DNA of 64,000 nt from Flavobacterium branchiarum (GCF_030409845.1 NZ_JAUFQQ010000003.1:2480001-2544000), one strand, 5' to 3'; shown: positions 54,201-62,918, numbered from the stretch's first letter. Program-made: numbers and translations. The notes: a model not told the origin generated them from the sequence alone.

Positions 54201-55166
54201 ATGTTAAAAGTAGGAGTTTTAGGTGCTGGTCACTTAGGTAAAATACATTTACGTTTATTACAACAATCTGATAAATATGAATTAGTTGGTTTTTATGACC
54301 AAAATCAAGAAAACGCCGAGAAAATTTCTAAAGAATTCGGTTATAAAAATTTCAATACAATTGCAAAGCTAATTCATGCTGTTGATGTAATTGATATTGT
54401 AACCCCAACTTTATCTCATTACAAATGTGCTAAGGTTGCTATAAAATCAGGTAAACATATTTTTATCGAAAAACCAATTTCGAATACTGTTGAAGAAGCC
54501 GAAGAAATAATTGCTTTAGCTAAAGAATACAACGTAAAAGGACAAGTTGGTCATGTGGAGCGATTTAATCCAGCTTTCATAGCAACAAAAAATATGATAG
54601 AAAATCCGATGTTTATAGAAACGCATCGTTTAGCCGAATTTAATCCTCGTGGTACAGACGTTCCTGTAGTATTAGATTTGATGATTCATGACATCGATGC
54701 TATTTTAAGCGTTGTAAAATCAAAAGTGAAAAGTATAAATGCCAGTGGAGTTTCAGTAATTAGTGACACTCCAGATATTGCCAATGCTAGAATTGAATTT
54801 GAAAACGGCTGTGTTGCAAACTTAACAGCAAGTAGAATTTCTATGAAAAACATGCGTAAAACACGTTTTTTCCAAAGAGATGCTTATATTTCTGTTGACT
54901 TTCTAGAAAAAAAATGTGAAGTAGTTCGTATGAAAGATGCTCCTGAAATTCCAGGTGATTTTGATATGATTTTACAAAATGCTGAAGGAGTAAAAAAACA
55001 AATCTATTTTACAAATCCTGATGTAGAGCAAAACAACGCAATTCTAGATGAATTGGAATCTTTTGCAAATGCTATAAACACAGATACTGATCCAGTGGTC
55101 ACTTTAGACCAAGCAACTGATGCTTTAAGAGTAGCTTACCAAATTATTGACTGTTTCGATAAATAA
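54201..55166 (+). CDS. Gfo/Idh/MocA-family oxidoreductase
   Basis: A 321-aa protein with an N-terminal Rossmann domain (VGVLGAGHLGKIHLRLL) and the family motif IFIEKPISNTVEEAEEI. A C-terminal alpha/beta domain with GQVGHVERFNPAF and VVLDLMIHDIDAIL follows. It is an NAD(P)-dependent dehydrogenase acting on a sugar or related compound; the substrate is unknown. A TATTTTTG box lies 16 nt before the ATG. It is followed by the hydroxyacyl-CoA dehydrogenase gene after an 87-bp gap with a strong stem-loop. Confidence 0.92.
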   Translation: MLKVGVLGAGHLGKIHLRLLQQSDKYELVGFYDQNQENAEKISKEFGYKNFNTIAKLIHAVDVIDIVTPTLSHYKCAKVAIKSGKHIFIEKPISNTVEEAEEIIALAKEYNVKGQVGHVERFNPAFIATKNMIENPMFIETHRLAEFNPRGTDVPVVLDLMIHDIDAILSVVKSKVKSINASGVSVISDTPDIANARIEFENGCVANLTASRISMKNMRKTRFFQRDAYISVDFLEKKCEVVRMKDAPEIPGDFDMILQNAEGVKKQIYFTNPDVEQNNAILDELESFANAINTDTDPVVTLDQATDALRVAYQIIDCFDK

Positions 55167-55185
55167 AAATAATCACAAAAAAAGC

Positions 55186-55225
55186 TAGCCATAAATTCAT
55201 GAATTATTTTATGAATTTATGGCTA
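55186..55225 (-). terminator. strong stem-loop, terminator-like on the minus strand
   Basis: A perfect 15-bp stem (tagccataaattcat / atgaatttatggcta) with a 10-nt loop lies between two plus-strand genes. The T-run follows only on the minus strand, two bases after the stem. On the plus strand it has no T-run. It could stop antisense transcription or act as an mRNA processing hairpin. Confidence 0.6.
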
Positions 55226-55253
55226 CAATTATAAAATATAGTACTTAAATAAT

Positions 55254-56147
55254 ATGAAAACAATAGCTGTAATCGGTGCTGGAACAATGGGTAACGGAAT
55301 TGCTCATACATTTGCTCAAAGTGGTTTTGTTGTAAAACTAATTGATGTTTCTGAGAAATCATTAGACAAAGGAATGGCAACCATTGCCGCTAACTTAGAC
55401 AGAATGCTTGCAAAAGGAAGTATAACTGCAGAAGAAAAAGCCAAAACCATTACAAATATTATCACTTACACAGACATTAAAGATGGTGTTGTAGGTGTAG
55501 ATCTAGTTGTCGAAGCAGCTACTGAAAACATTGATTTAAAACTAAATATTTTTAAACAATTAAACGAAGCTTGTTCGCATAATACCATTTTAGCAACAAA
55601 TACTTCATCGATTTCTATAACGCAAATCGGAGCTGTTGTAGCACATCCTGAGCGTGTTATCGGAATGCATTTTATGAATCCGGTGCCAATCATGAAATTA
55701 GTAGAAATCATTCGTGGATACAACACCAGCGATGAAGTTACTAAAATCATCATGGAATTATCTCTAAAACTAGGGAAATCTCCTGTTGAAGTTAACGATT
55801 ATCCAGGGTTTGTTGCCAACAGAATTTTAATGCCTATGCTAAACGAAGCTATCGAAACGTTATACAACAAAGTAGCTGGTGTTTACGAAATAGATACAGT
55901 GATGAAATTAGGAATGGGACACCCAATGGGACCGTTACAACTAGCCGATTTTATTGGTCTTGACGTATGTTTAGCTATTTTAAATGTAATGTACGATGGT
56001 TTCAAAAATCCTAAATATGCACCATGCCCACTATTAGTAAATATGGTACGTGCTGGAAAATTAGGTGTAAAATCTGGCGAAGGATTCTATGATTATAGTG
56101 AAAGTAAAAAAGCAGAGAAAATTTCCAAGCAGTTTATCATTTCATAA
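55254..56147 (+). CDS. hbd: 3-hydroxybutyryl-CoA dehydrogenase
   Basis: A 297-aa 3-hydroxyacyl-CoA dehydrogenase with NAD motif IGAGTMGNGIAHTFAQSGF, LVVEAATENIDLK, TNTSSISITQIG, the catalytic His in GMHFMNPVPIMKLVEII and Glu/Asn in NDYPGFVANRILMP. The C-terminal helical domain is GMGHPMGPLQLADFIGLDV. It oxidises 3-hydroxybutyryl-CoA or a similar acyl-CoA. It is followed 10 nt later by the yggS gene, so they probably share a transcript. Confidence 0.93.
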   Translation: MKTIAVIGAGTMGNGIAHTFAQSGFVVKLIDVSEKSLDKGMATIAANLDRMLAKGSITAEEKAKTITNIITYTDIKDGVVGVDLVVEAATENIDLKLNIFKQLNEACSHNTILATNTSSISITQIGAVVAHPERVIGMHFMNPVPIMKLVEIIRGYNTSDEVTKIIMELSLKLGKSPVEVNDYPGFVANRILMPMLNEAIETLYNKVAGVYEIDTVMKLGMGHPMGPLQLADFIGLDVCLAILNVMYDGFKNPKYAPCPLLVNMVRAGKLGVKSGEGFYDYSESKKAEKISKQFIIS

Positions 56148-56157
56148 ATAAAAAATA

Positions 56158-56814
56158 ATGTCAATAGCATCAAACTTAAATAGCATAAAAGCTTCTTTAC
56201 CACAACATGTAACATTAGTTGCGGTTTCTAAAACCAAACCCGTTTCTGATTTAATGGAAGCCTATGAAGCTGGTCAACGAATTTTTGGAGAAAACAAAAT
56301 CCAAGAAATGACAGACAAATGGGAAGAAATGCCAAAAGACATCCAATGGCACATGATTGGGCACGTACAAACGAATAAAGTAAAATTTATGGCATCGTAT
56401 GTTAACTTAATTCATGGTGTTGACAGTTTAAAACTATTACAGGAAATCAATAAACAAGCCTTAAAAAATAATCGTGTTATTGATTGCCTGCTACAAATGC
56501 ATATTGCCGAAGAAGAAACTAAATTTGGTCTTGACGAAAAAGAACTAACCTCACTCCTAGCCTCAGATGAATTTCATAATATGAAAAACATTCAAGTTAT
56601 TGGCTTAATGGGAATGGCTACTTTTACAGAAGATCAAAATCAAATAAAAAAAGAGTTTACACATTTAAAGTCAATATTTGACTCTTTACAACGTACAGAA
56701 GCACTGCAACGCCTCTCTACAGTTTCAATGGGAATGTCTGGAGATTATCAACTTGCAATAGAATGTGGTAGCACCATGGTTCGAATTGGAAGTAGTATAT
56801 TTGGAGGAAGATAA
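56158..56814 (+). CDS. yggS: YggS-family PLP-homeostasis protein
   Basis: A 218-aa single-domain PLP-binding protein (PLPBP/YggS): TLVAVSKTKPVSD with the PLP Lys, RIFGENKIQEM, WHMIGHVQTNKVK and STVSMGMSGDYQLAIECGSTMVRIGSSIFG near the C-terminus. It buffers pyridoxal phosphate rather than catalysing a reaction. It ends 10 bp before the left inverted repeat that frames the four-helix-bundle gene. Confidence 0.95.
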   Translation: MSIASNLNSIKASLPQHVTLVAVSKTKPVSDLMEAYEAGQRIFGENKIQEMTDKWEEMPKDIQWHMIGHVQTNKVKFMASYVNLIHGVDSLKLLQEINKQALKNNRVIDCLLQMHIAEEETKFGLDEKELTSLLASDEFHNMKNIQVIGLMGMATFTEDQNQIKKEFTHLKSIFDSLQRTEALQRLSTVSMGMSGDYQLAIECGSTMVRIGSSIFGGR

Positions 56815-56824
56815 ATTCCAAAAA

Positions 56825-56853
56825 TCAATTTCAATTTCAAAAATCAATATCAA
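56825..56853. repeat. left inverted repeat of the four-helix-bundle cassette
   Basis: A 29-bp sequence beginning tcaatttcaatttc. Its reverse complement matches 57269-57297 with only two mismatches. It starts 10 bp after yggS and ends 19 bp before the four-helix gene. Confidence 0.8.
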
Positions 56854-56872
56854 TTGCGAAAATTAATACTTA

Positions 56873-57226
56873 ATGGAAAAAATATTTAATTTTGAAGATA
56901 GGTTAGTTCGTTTTGCAGGAGAATGTATTTTCTTTACAAGGCAATTGGAGAGATTATTTGAAAATGAATATTATAAAAATCAATTAATTAGATCATCTGG
57001 AAGTGCTTCCTTAAATTTTGGAGAAGCCCAAGCTACAATTACCAATAAAGATTTTATTTTTAAAGTTTCATTAGTAGCAAAAGAGCTAAAAGAATCCAGA
57101 AACTCATTAAAAATTCTGAATTATATTAAAGAAGGTGATAACGATAAAAGAAATAAACTTCTAATTGAAGTAGAACAACTTATTGCAATTTCATCAAAAA
57201 TGATAATAAATAAAAACAGTCAATAA
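56873..57226 (+). CDS. four-helix-bundle protein (23S rRNA intervening-sequence family)
   Basis: A 117-aa protein with the four-helix-bundle pattern: EDRLVRFAGECIFFTRQLE, QLIRSSGSASLNFGEAQA (the conserved helix) and KVSLVAKELKESRNSLKIL. The family was first found as an ORF inside 23S rRNA intervening sequences; Bacteroidota carry many stand-alone copies of unknown role. Here it lies between yggS and a nuclease gene, framed by a 29-bp inverted repeat (56825-56853 and 57269-57297). A small mobile or mobilised cassette is possible. Confidence 0.88.
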   Translation: MEKIFNFEDRLVRFAGECIFFTRQLERLFENEYYKNQLIRSSGSASLNFGEAQATITNKDFIFKVSLVAKELKESRNSLKILNYIKEGDNDKRNKLLIEVEQLIAISSKMIINKNSQ

Positions 57227-57268
57227 CAATCACAAAGTCAATAGTAATTTTAAGAATTGTTATTGACT

Positions 57269-57297
57269 TTGAAATTGATTTTTGAAATTGACATTGA
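57269..57297. repeat. right inverted repeat of the four-helix-bundle cassette
   Basis: The 29-bp partner of 56825-56853 in inverted orientation, begins ttgaaattgatttttg, two mismatches. It ends 8 bp before the start codon of the exonuclease/GIY-YIG gene, so it may carry that gene's translation-initiation region. Confidence 0.8.
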
Positions 57298-57305
57298 CAT
57301 TGATA

Positions 57306-58667
57306 ATGTACGCAATACTCGACATAGAAACAACTGGAGGACAGTTTAACGAAGAAGGAATTACTGAAATTGCCATCTACAGATTTGATGGTCATGAAGT
57401 AGTTGACCAGTTCATCAGCTTGGTTAATCCTGAAATTCCAATTCAGCCCTTTGTAGTTAAACTAACAGGTATTAATAATGCAATGTTACGTTCTGCTCCA
57501 AAGTTTTTTGAAGTTGCCAAACGAATTATCGAAATCACTTCAGATTGTGTTATAGTAGCCCATAATGCTTCTTTTGACTACCGAATTCTACGCACTGAAT
57601 TTCGTCGCTTAGGTTATGATTTTGAAGCAAAAACCCTTTGTACTGTAGAACTTGCAAAAAAATTAATTCCTGATCAACCCTCTTATAGTTTAGGTAAACT
57701 TGTTCGAGCACTTGGAATCCCAATGGCCGACAGACATCGTGCCAACGGTGATGCGATGGCAACAGTTAAGTTGTTCAAAATGCTTTTAGAAAAAGATACC
57801 GAAAAAACTATCGTAAAAGATTTCATAAAACTCGAAATCGAAAAAGGTATTGCACCAAAATTGCTTGACATTGTAGCGCAAGCACCAACATCAACAGGTG
57901 TATATTATATCCATAACGAAAGTGGAACCATTATTTATATTGGTAAAAGTCGAAATATAAAAAAACGCATCAATCAGCATTTCACAGGAACAAATATCAA
58001 GAGTAAAAAAATCCAAGCCGAGGTATTCACTGTTACTTATGATGAAACAGGAAGTGAACTGATTGCACTTTTAAAAGAAAGCGAGGAAATAAAAGTCAAC
58101 AGACCAAAATACAATCGCTCTAAGAAAAAAACAGTTTTCCCACTATCCATATACGTTGAAAAAGACAAAAAAGGGTACCTAAACTTAAAACTTCAGAAAA
58201 CGGACGGACGAAAAAAAGAAATCACATCTTACGGAAGCTTACAAGAAGGAAAAAATGCTTTATTTTTTTTCACAGATAAATACAAACTGTGTCAAAAACT
58301 CACTGGTTTATATGCTACCAAAAAAGAATGCTTTCAATATAAAATAAAGGAATGTGACGGAGCTTGTATTGGAGTAATCACTCCTGACGAATACAATGCA
58401 AGAGTTCAAAACTTTGTTACAGATTATAGTTTCGAAAACAAAAACATGATTTTAATAGACCGCGGGCGAACGATAAACGAACGTAGCGCTATATTAATCG
58501 AAGATGGTGTTTATAAAGGCTATGCTTTTTACGATTTAGACTACCAAATAACCAACATCGAAATTCTCAAAAACATTCTTATACCAATGCAAAACAATCG
58601 CGATGCTAAGAGTATAATTCAAAATTATATGAGAAAAAACAAATCATTAAAAGTAATTCATTTTTAA
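57306..58667 (+). CDS. DnaQ-type exonuclease fused to GIY-YIG/UvrC-like domain
   Basis: A 453-aa protein from the ATG at 57306 (MYAILDIETTGG); the upstream codon at 57282 lies in the inverted repeat. Residues 1-175 are a DEDDh exonuclease (ILDIETTGG; VAHNASFDYRIL; HRANGDAMAT). Residues about 190-280 are a GIY-YIG nuclease (TGVYYIHNESGTIIYIGKSRNIKKRI). A C-terminal UvrC-like part has a Cys group (CQKL, KKECFQYKIKECDGACIG). Similar fusions are known in several phyla and resemble a DNA polymerase epsilon subunit joined to a Cho/UvrC-like incision enzyme. A DNA repair role is inferred. Confidence 0.92.
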   Translation: MYAILDIETTGGQFNEEGITEIAIYRFDGHEVVDQFISLVNPEIPIQPFVVKLTGINNAMLRSAPKFFEVAKRIIEITSDCVIVAHNASFDYRILRTEFRRLGYDFEAKTLCTVELAKKLIPDQPSYSLGKLVRALGIPMADRHRANGDAMATVKLFKMLLEKDTEKTIVKDFIKLEIEKGIAPKLLDIVAQAPTSTGVYYIHNESGTIIYIGKSRNIKKRINQHFTGTNIKSKKIQAEVFTVTYDETGSELIALLKESEEIKVNRPKYNRSKKKTVFPLSIYVEKDKKGYLNLKLQKTDGRKKEITSYGSLQEGKNALFFFTDKYKLCQKLTGLYATKKECFQYKIKECDGACIGVITPDEYNARVQNFVTDYSFENKNMILIDRGRTINERSAILIEDGVYKGYAFYDLDYQITNIEILKNILIPMQNNRDAKSIIQNYMRKNKSLKVIHF

Positions 58668-58696
58668 TACTAGCAACTTTCAATATCTTCGTATAC

Positions 58697-59542
58697 ATGA
58701 GAAAAATTAAATCAAAATACGAGCTTTTCATACAAAAAACCCAGATCATCCTTTATGGTACAAATACCTTTTTAGGACGCCTTTTTGATTTGGTACTTTT
58801 GGGACTTATTTTATTGAGCGTTCTTTTAGTAATGCTAGACACTGTAGAAGGTATCAATCATAAATACCACATGCAACTTCTAGTCTGTGAATGGATAATT
58901 ACCTCATTTTTTACTATCGAATTTATTTTACGTATCATTTCAATACAGAAACCTATACGTTATATCTTTAGCTTTTACGGAATCATTGATTTAATGGCAT
59001 TATTACCCATGTATTTATCAATATTTTTCCCAGCCACCCATATTTTAACCATTGTAAGAGTCCTACGTTTCTTCCGATTGTTCAAAATTTTACATATTCC
59101 ACAAATATCACAACAATCAATGCAGCTACGCGAAGCGATGAAAGCTAGCAAGGAAAAAATTCTAGTATTTATTTACTTCGTCCTTATTAGTTCTATAATC
59201 ATTGGAGCATTAATGTACGTCGTCGAAGGAAAAGAAAGTGGCTTTACAAGCATCCCGGCAGGAATTTATTGGGCTATCGTAACACTGACTACTGTAGGAT
59301 ATGGTGATATTTCACCCGCATCACCATTAGGGCAGTTTTTAGCCTCATTAGTAATGATAATGGGATACGGAATCATTGCTGTCCCTACCGGAATCGTAAC
59401 AGCCGAGTTTGCAAAAAGTAGCCTTAAAAATAATACTGTTAGTGGTAACAAAACATGTACAAGTTGCAACTCACAAGTTCATTTTGACAACGCAAAATAC
59501 TGCTATGAATGTGGTAAAACATTAGAAGATAAAATAATTTAA
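58697..59542 (+). CDS. voltage-gated-type K+ channel with C-terminal zinc ribbon
   Basis: A 281-aa ion-transport-family protein with six membrane helices. These include an S4-like arginine helix (IVRVLRFFRLFKILHI) and a pore with the K+ filter TLTTVGYGDISP. After S6 it carries a zinc ribbon: KTCTSCNSQVHFDNAKYCYECGKTL, cited in outline, with two CxxC pairs. The channel would open in response to membrane potential. The ribbon is an added intracellular domain of unknown role. Confidence 0.92.
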   Translation: MRKIKSKYELFIQKTQIILYGTNTFLGRLFDLVLLGLILLSVLLVMLDTVEGINHKYHMQLLVCEWIITSFFTIEFILRIISIQKPIRYIFSFYGIIDLMALLPMYLSIFFPATHILTIVRVLRFFRLFKILHIPQISQQSMQLREAMKASKEKILVFIYFVLISSIIIGALMYVVEGKESGFTSIPAGIYWAIVTLTTVGYGDISPASPLGQFLASLVMIMGYGIIAVPTGIVTAEFAKSSLKNNTVSGNKTCTSCNSQVHFDNAKYCYECGKTLEDKII

Positions 59543-59545
59543 GAA

Positions 59546-59687
59546 GCAATTCCAGCTGTACATTACAACTCCTCCTTATATTCGTAATTTTTCTAAGGCA
59601 CAATAAGGAGCTTCATAAAGTCGCTCTTATGTACCAAGAAAAATAAACAAATATAAGTCCGGGGTTTACATTCCCATCTGGGCTAAA
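59546..59687. repeat. dispersed intergenic element, diverged copy 3
   Basis: It begins gcaattccagctgtacatt, contains ctcctta/taaggag as an inner inverted repeat, and ends ttcccatctgggctaa. The edges match the reverse complement of the elements at 25182 and 34057 (ends in cggggcta), but the centre differs. It fills the gap between the channel and miaA genes. Confidence 0.55.
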
Positions 59688-59692
59688 AAAAT

Positions 59693-60613
59693 ATGAAATA
59701 CTTAATCACAATCGTCGGACCAACAGCAATAGGCAAAACTGCCTTGAGTATCGCATTGGCACAACATTTCAAATGCGAAATAATATCCTGTGATAGCCGT
59801 CAGTTTTTTAAAGAAATGACTATTGGTACAGCTGTACCAGATTCTGATGAACTACAAGCTGCTAAACATCATTTTATACAAAATATCTCCATTTTTGATA
59901 ATTATACTGTAGGTGATTACGAAAAAGAAGCACTAAACAAGCTTGAAGAATTATTCAAACACAACGATTATGCGATTCTTATAGGGGGCTCAGGATTATA
60001 TGTTGATGCCGTATTAAAAGGATTCGATGAATTTCCCGAAATAGATCCTACAATACGAGAAAACGTAGCTCAGGAATACGAACAACACGGAATTACTTAC
60101 CTGCAAGAGCAATTAAAAAAACTAGACAGCAGTTATTACGATAAGCTTACTGCCGAAAACCCGCAGACATTGCAAAACCCGCAACGAATGATGCGTTTTG
60201 TAGAAGTTTGTTTAGGCACAGGAAAAGCATATTCTTCGTTTTTAAACCAGAAAAAAAACAATCGAGACTTCATCCCTATTCTTATCGGTTTAGAAGCTGA
60301 CAGACCAGTTATTTACGACAGAATAAACCAACGTGTTGACATAATGCTAAACAACGGTTTGCTTGAAGAAGCACAGCGTCTTCATCCCAATAAAGCGTTA
60401 AATGCCTTGCAAACTGTCGGATATCGAGAATTATTTAGTTATTTTGATGGTGAATTCACTTTACCATTTGCAATCGAAGAAATAAAGAAAAACACACGCC
60501 GTTTTTCAAAACGTCAACTGACTTGGTTTAAACGAAACGAAAACACAAAATGGTTTGATTATCTAACACCAAAAAGTGAGATAATAAGCTTTATTGAGAA
60601 AAATATAAAATAA
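59693..60613 (+). CDS. miaA: tRNA dimethylallyltransferase
   Basis: A 306-aa IPP transferase with the P-loop IVGPTAIGKTALSIALA and DSRQFFKEMTIGTAVP. A DMAPP/tRNA-binding region (FIQNISIFDNYTVGDYEKEA), GGSGLYVDAVLKG and a C-terminal NTRRFSKRQLTWFKR follow. It adds the isopentenyl group to A37 of tRNAs reading U-starting codons, the substrate later hydroxylated by MiaE (15.7 kb). It lies 6 nt upstream of the thioesterase gene. Confidence 0.97.
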   Translation: MKYLITIVGPTAIGKTALSIALAQHFKCEIISCDSRQFFKEMTIGTAVPDSDELQAAKHHFIQNISIFDNYTVGDYEKEALNKLEELFKHNDYAILIGGSGLYVDAVLKGFDEFPEIDPTIRENVAQEYEQHGITYLQEQLKKLDSSYYDKLTAENPQTLQNPQRMMRFVEVCLGTGKAYSSFLNQKKNNRDFIPILIGLEADRPVIYDRINQRVDIMLNNGLLEEAQRLHPNKALNALQTVGYRELFSYFDGEFTLPFAIEEIKKNTRRFSKRQLTWFKRNENTKWFDYLTPKSEIISFIEKNIK

Positions 60614-60619
60614 ATTACA

Positions 60620-61363
60620 ATGCCCATATCACCAAATTTCACTTCTGTTTTAAGCAAAGACTGGGAGATCAATTTTACACAATGCACACCAAGTGGTTAT
60701 TTGAAATATACCGATATGTGCAATCTTTTACAACTAACTGCCGCGGCCCATTCAGAAGTTGGAGGAATTAGCTTTACAGATATGCAGGAATTCGATCAAG
60801 CATGGGTTTTAAGCCGAATGCGTGTAGAAATTACAGCTTTACCTAAATGCCAAGATATCGTAACTGTAAAAACTTGGATCAACAGTTTAGAAAATTCTCG
60901 CTCCGTTCGTGCATTAGAAATGCATGTAAATGGAAAAAAGATAATTGGAAGTGAAACATTCTGGGCTGTTTTCAATACCAAAGCACGACGTCCTGAAGGT
61001 CTGGCTTTACCCTATAACCATTTTGAATTATTCCCAGACAAAAGAGCAACAGTTAATGGCTTCTCTAAAATAAGTGTCAATCCAGACAAAGAATCTGTTT
61101 TTGAAAAAACTGTTTATTTATCAGATTTAGACATTGTAAATCATGTGAATAATGTTAAATACCTAGAATGGTGCTTAGATCACGTAGATCCAAAAAAGAT
61201 ACTGAATCAAGAAATAGATAGTTTTGAAATGAATTTTATGAAAGAACTATCCTTAAGCGACAATGTTGTGATTCATGAAAGTGAGACTGAATCTGATAGC
61301 ACTTTTAGCATCACTAAAGAGGATAAAACATGTTTTGCATTACAACTTAATTGGAAAGAATAA
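60620..61363 (+). CDS. acyl-ACP thioesterase
   Basis: A 247-aa double-hotdog thioesterase of the FatA/bacterial acyl-ACP thioesterase type. Hotdog 1 includes the substrate-entry region (TDMCNLLQLTAAAHSEVGG; DQAWVLSRMRVEI) and hotdog 2 the catalytic DLDIVNHVNNVKYLEW (Asn, His). It releases free fatty acid from acyl-carrier protein. It is co-transcribed with miaA. Confidence 0.92.
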   Translation: MPISPNFTSVLSKDWEINFTQCTPSGYLKYTDMCNLLQLTAAAHSEVGGISFTDMQEFDQAWVLSRMRVEITALPKCQDIVTVKTWINSLENSRSVRALEMHVNGKKIIGSETFWAVFNTKARRPEGLALPYNHFELFPDKRATVNGFSKISVNPDKESVFEKTVYLSDLDIVNHVNNVKYLEWCLDHVDPKKILNQEIDSFEMNFMKELSLSDNVVIHESETESDSTFSITKEDKTCFALQLNWKE

Positions 61364-61519
61364 TAGCGCTTTAAAAAAAACCTATTTTTGTCTCAAATAT
61401 ACCAACTCAGTATCTAACGCAAGTTTAGCCAATTATTTTCGGAACAAGGAAACTTTTAGCTGAGAGAACATAATAGAAATACACAAAAAATAAAATGTAT
61501 TTTAATCAAAGGGATATAA

Positions 61520-62224
61520 TTATTTATATTTAGTAGTAGGACTTATTGAATCTAGATAGCCTTTAACATTTTTGTAAAGCCCTCGTACGGAAAACTGAGT
61601 ATCATTAATTTTAGGCTCTTCGATTTCAAGATTTTCTTTGCTGATTTTAATTTTGTCAAGTGTAATGGTAGTATATCCTCCAAGTTCTACTTTTAATATT
61701 AAACCAGGTAATCCCCAGTATACACTTGGCCCGTCATTAACCGGTATTTCTTCACAATACCAAGCAGTAACAGGGAATAAGTTTTTTGTCGTCGTTGCTT
61801 TTTTGCAAGTAAATCCATTTATAACAATAGTCTCATCTTCAATGATCCACTCATAATCAATAAGCTGTTCTTTAGCGCTAAAATCTTTCTTAGCGATAGT
61901 ATATTCCATCTGTAATACTTTACTTTTTAAATCTTTAAATGTTATATCAGTAGTTGGTAATCTAATTTCTTTGTAGGTTACAAATTTTAACCCACCCTGT
62001 CCAATGTAAGAAGTATCTATAGCTGATTTTTGTGAAGGAATTAATTTGTAAGTAGATTTTTCATTAGCATAAGAGTAAGCAAATGTTTTTGGTTTAATAA
62101 CCTCAGAAATGCCTTCACTTGCCGATCCAAACGCTTTAATTGCAGCGCTTGTGTAAATTGCCTCTATACTTTGGCTATAGTTTTGTGTAGCGATAAAGAA
62201 TAAAAGCAAAAAAATATTTTTCAT
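61520..62224 (-). CDS. GLPGLI-family exported protein
   Basis: A 234-aa protein from the ATG at 62224 (MKNIFLLLFFIATQNYSQS, a clear signal). The frame opens upstream at 62323 but without signal character. The signature is YWGLPGLILKVELGG, the motif that names this family, with TAWYCEEIPVNDGPSVYWGLPG before it. GLPGLI proteins occur widely in Bacteroidota and are exported; the function is unknown. It is stand-alone. Confidence 0.93.
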   Translation of the reverse strand: MKNIFLLLFFIATQNYSQSIEAIYTSAAIKAFGSASEGISEVIKPKTFAYSYANEKSTYKLIPSQKSAIDTSYIGQGGLKFVTYKEIRLPTTDITFKDLKSKVLQMEYTIAKKDFSAKEQLIDYEWIIEDETIVINGFTCKKATTTKNLFPVTAWYCEEIPVNDGPSVYWGLPGLILKVELGGYTTITLDKIKISKENLEIEEPKINDTQFSVRGLYKNVKGYLDSISPTTKYK

Positions 62225-62395
62225 AAATCTTAGTTTTAGTGAACCAAATATAAATCTAAGTAAAAAAAAATATAAACAAGAAAAAACCTGTTTTATTTTT
62301 AAAATGTTTATCAGTATCCACAACTTTCAGGTGTTTATAACGTAACTACTATTTGTGTCAAGAAAAGAGAATTACAAACAATTAATTTAAAAGGA

Positions 62396-62422
62396 ATGAG
62401 CCCGATACAATATCGAGCTCAT
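62396..62422 (-). terminator. stem-loop terminator after the XRE gene
   Basis: The stem atgagc.cgat / atcg.gctcat with one mismatch is followed on the minus strand by an interrupted T-run. It lies about 100 nt past the XRE stop codon. Confidence 0.55.
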
Positions 62423-62518
62423 CATTATCAAATTTAATTATAAATTCGTCCAAACTTTTAGGTGCAGTCTATTGCTTGTAGCGTTTTTTCTGTTTTATCA
62501 ATGTATGTTTACAATGGA

Positions 62519-62914
62519 TTATTTACCTTTTAATAATTGTTCTAAGTATTCAACTTTTTCTTTTTCAGCCAAAACCAAACGTTCGTAAAGTTCGACTACT
62601 TTATCGAGGGGATTGAATGTGCAATTATGATTTACTGTTGGTCCGCTATGTATAAGAGAACCTTCATAGTTATTTTGAATATTATTTAAAACCACTTCGT
62701 CGCTATAATTTTTAATTGCTTCTGTTGATACACCTAATACTTCAGCAATTGCTTGTAGTTTTTCATCATCTACAAACTCGCTTCCTTCAATATTAGAAAC
62801 AGATTGCTGTGTTGTACCAATTGCTATTGCAAGTGCTTCTTGTTTCATCCCTCTAAGCTCTCTGATTCGGCTTATATTTCTTCCAATATGTTTTGGTTTT
62901 GTTGCTGTGCTCAT
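62519..62914 (-). CDS. XRE-family transcriptional regulator
   Basis: A 131-aa protein with one XRE HTH at about residues 13-70 (RNISRIRELRGMKQEALAIAIGTTQQSVSNIEG, cited in outline). A short linker and a C-terminal coiled segment (VVELYERLVLAEKEKVEYLEQLL) probably used for dimerisation follow. It is the size of a phage-like or plasmid-like repressor, but it stands alone here. Its start lies 4 nt after a TATCTTTG box and palindromes sit further upstream, suggesting self-control. Confidence 0.92.
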   Translation of the reverse strand: MSTATKPKHIGRNISRIRELRGMKQEALAIAIGTTQQSVSNIEGSEFVDDEKLQAIAEVLGVSTEAIKNYSDEVVLNNIQNNYEGSLIHSGPTVNHNCTFNPLDKVVELYERLVLAEKEKVEYLEQLLKGK

Positions 62915-62918
62915 AGTT

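Noticed and set aside
62519..62914. Prophage or integrated element around the XRE gene
   Set aside because: No integrase, recombinase or phage structural gene is near; the flanking genes are ordinary chromosomal ones.
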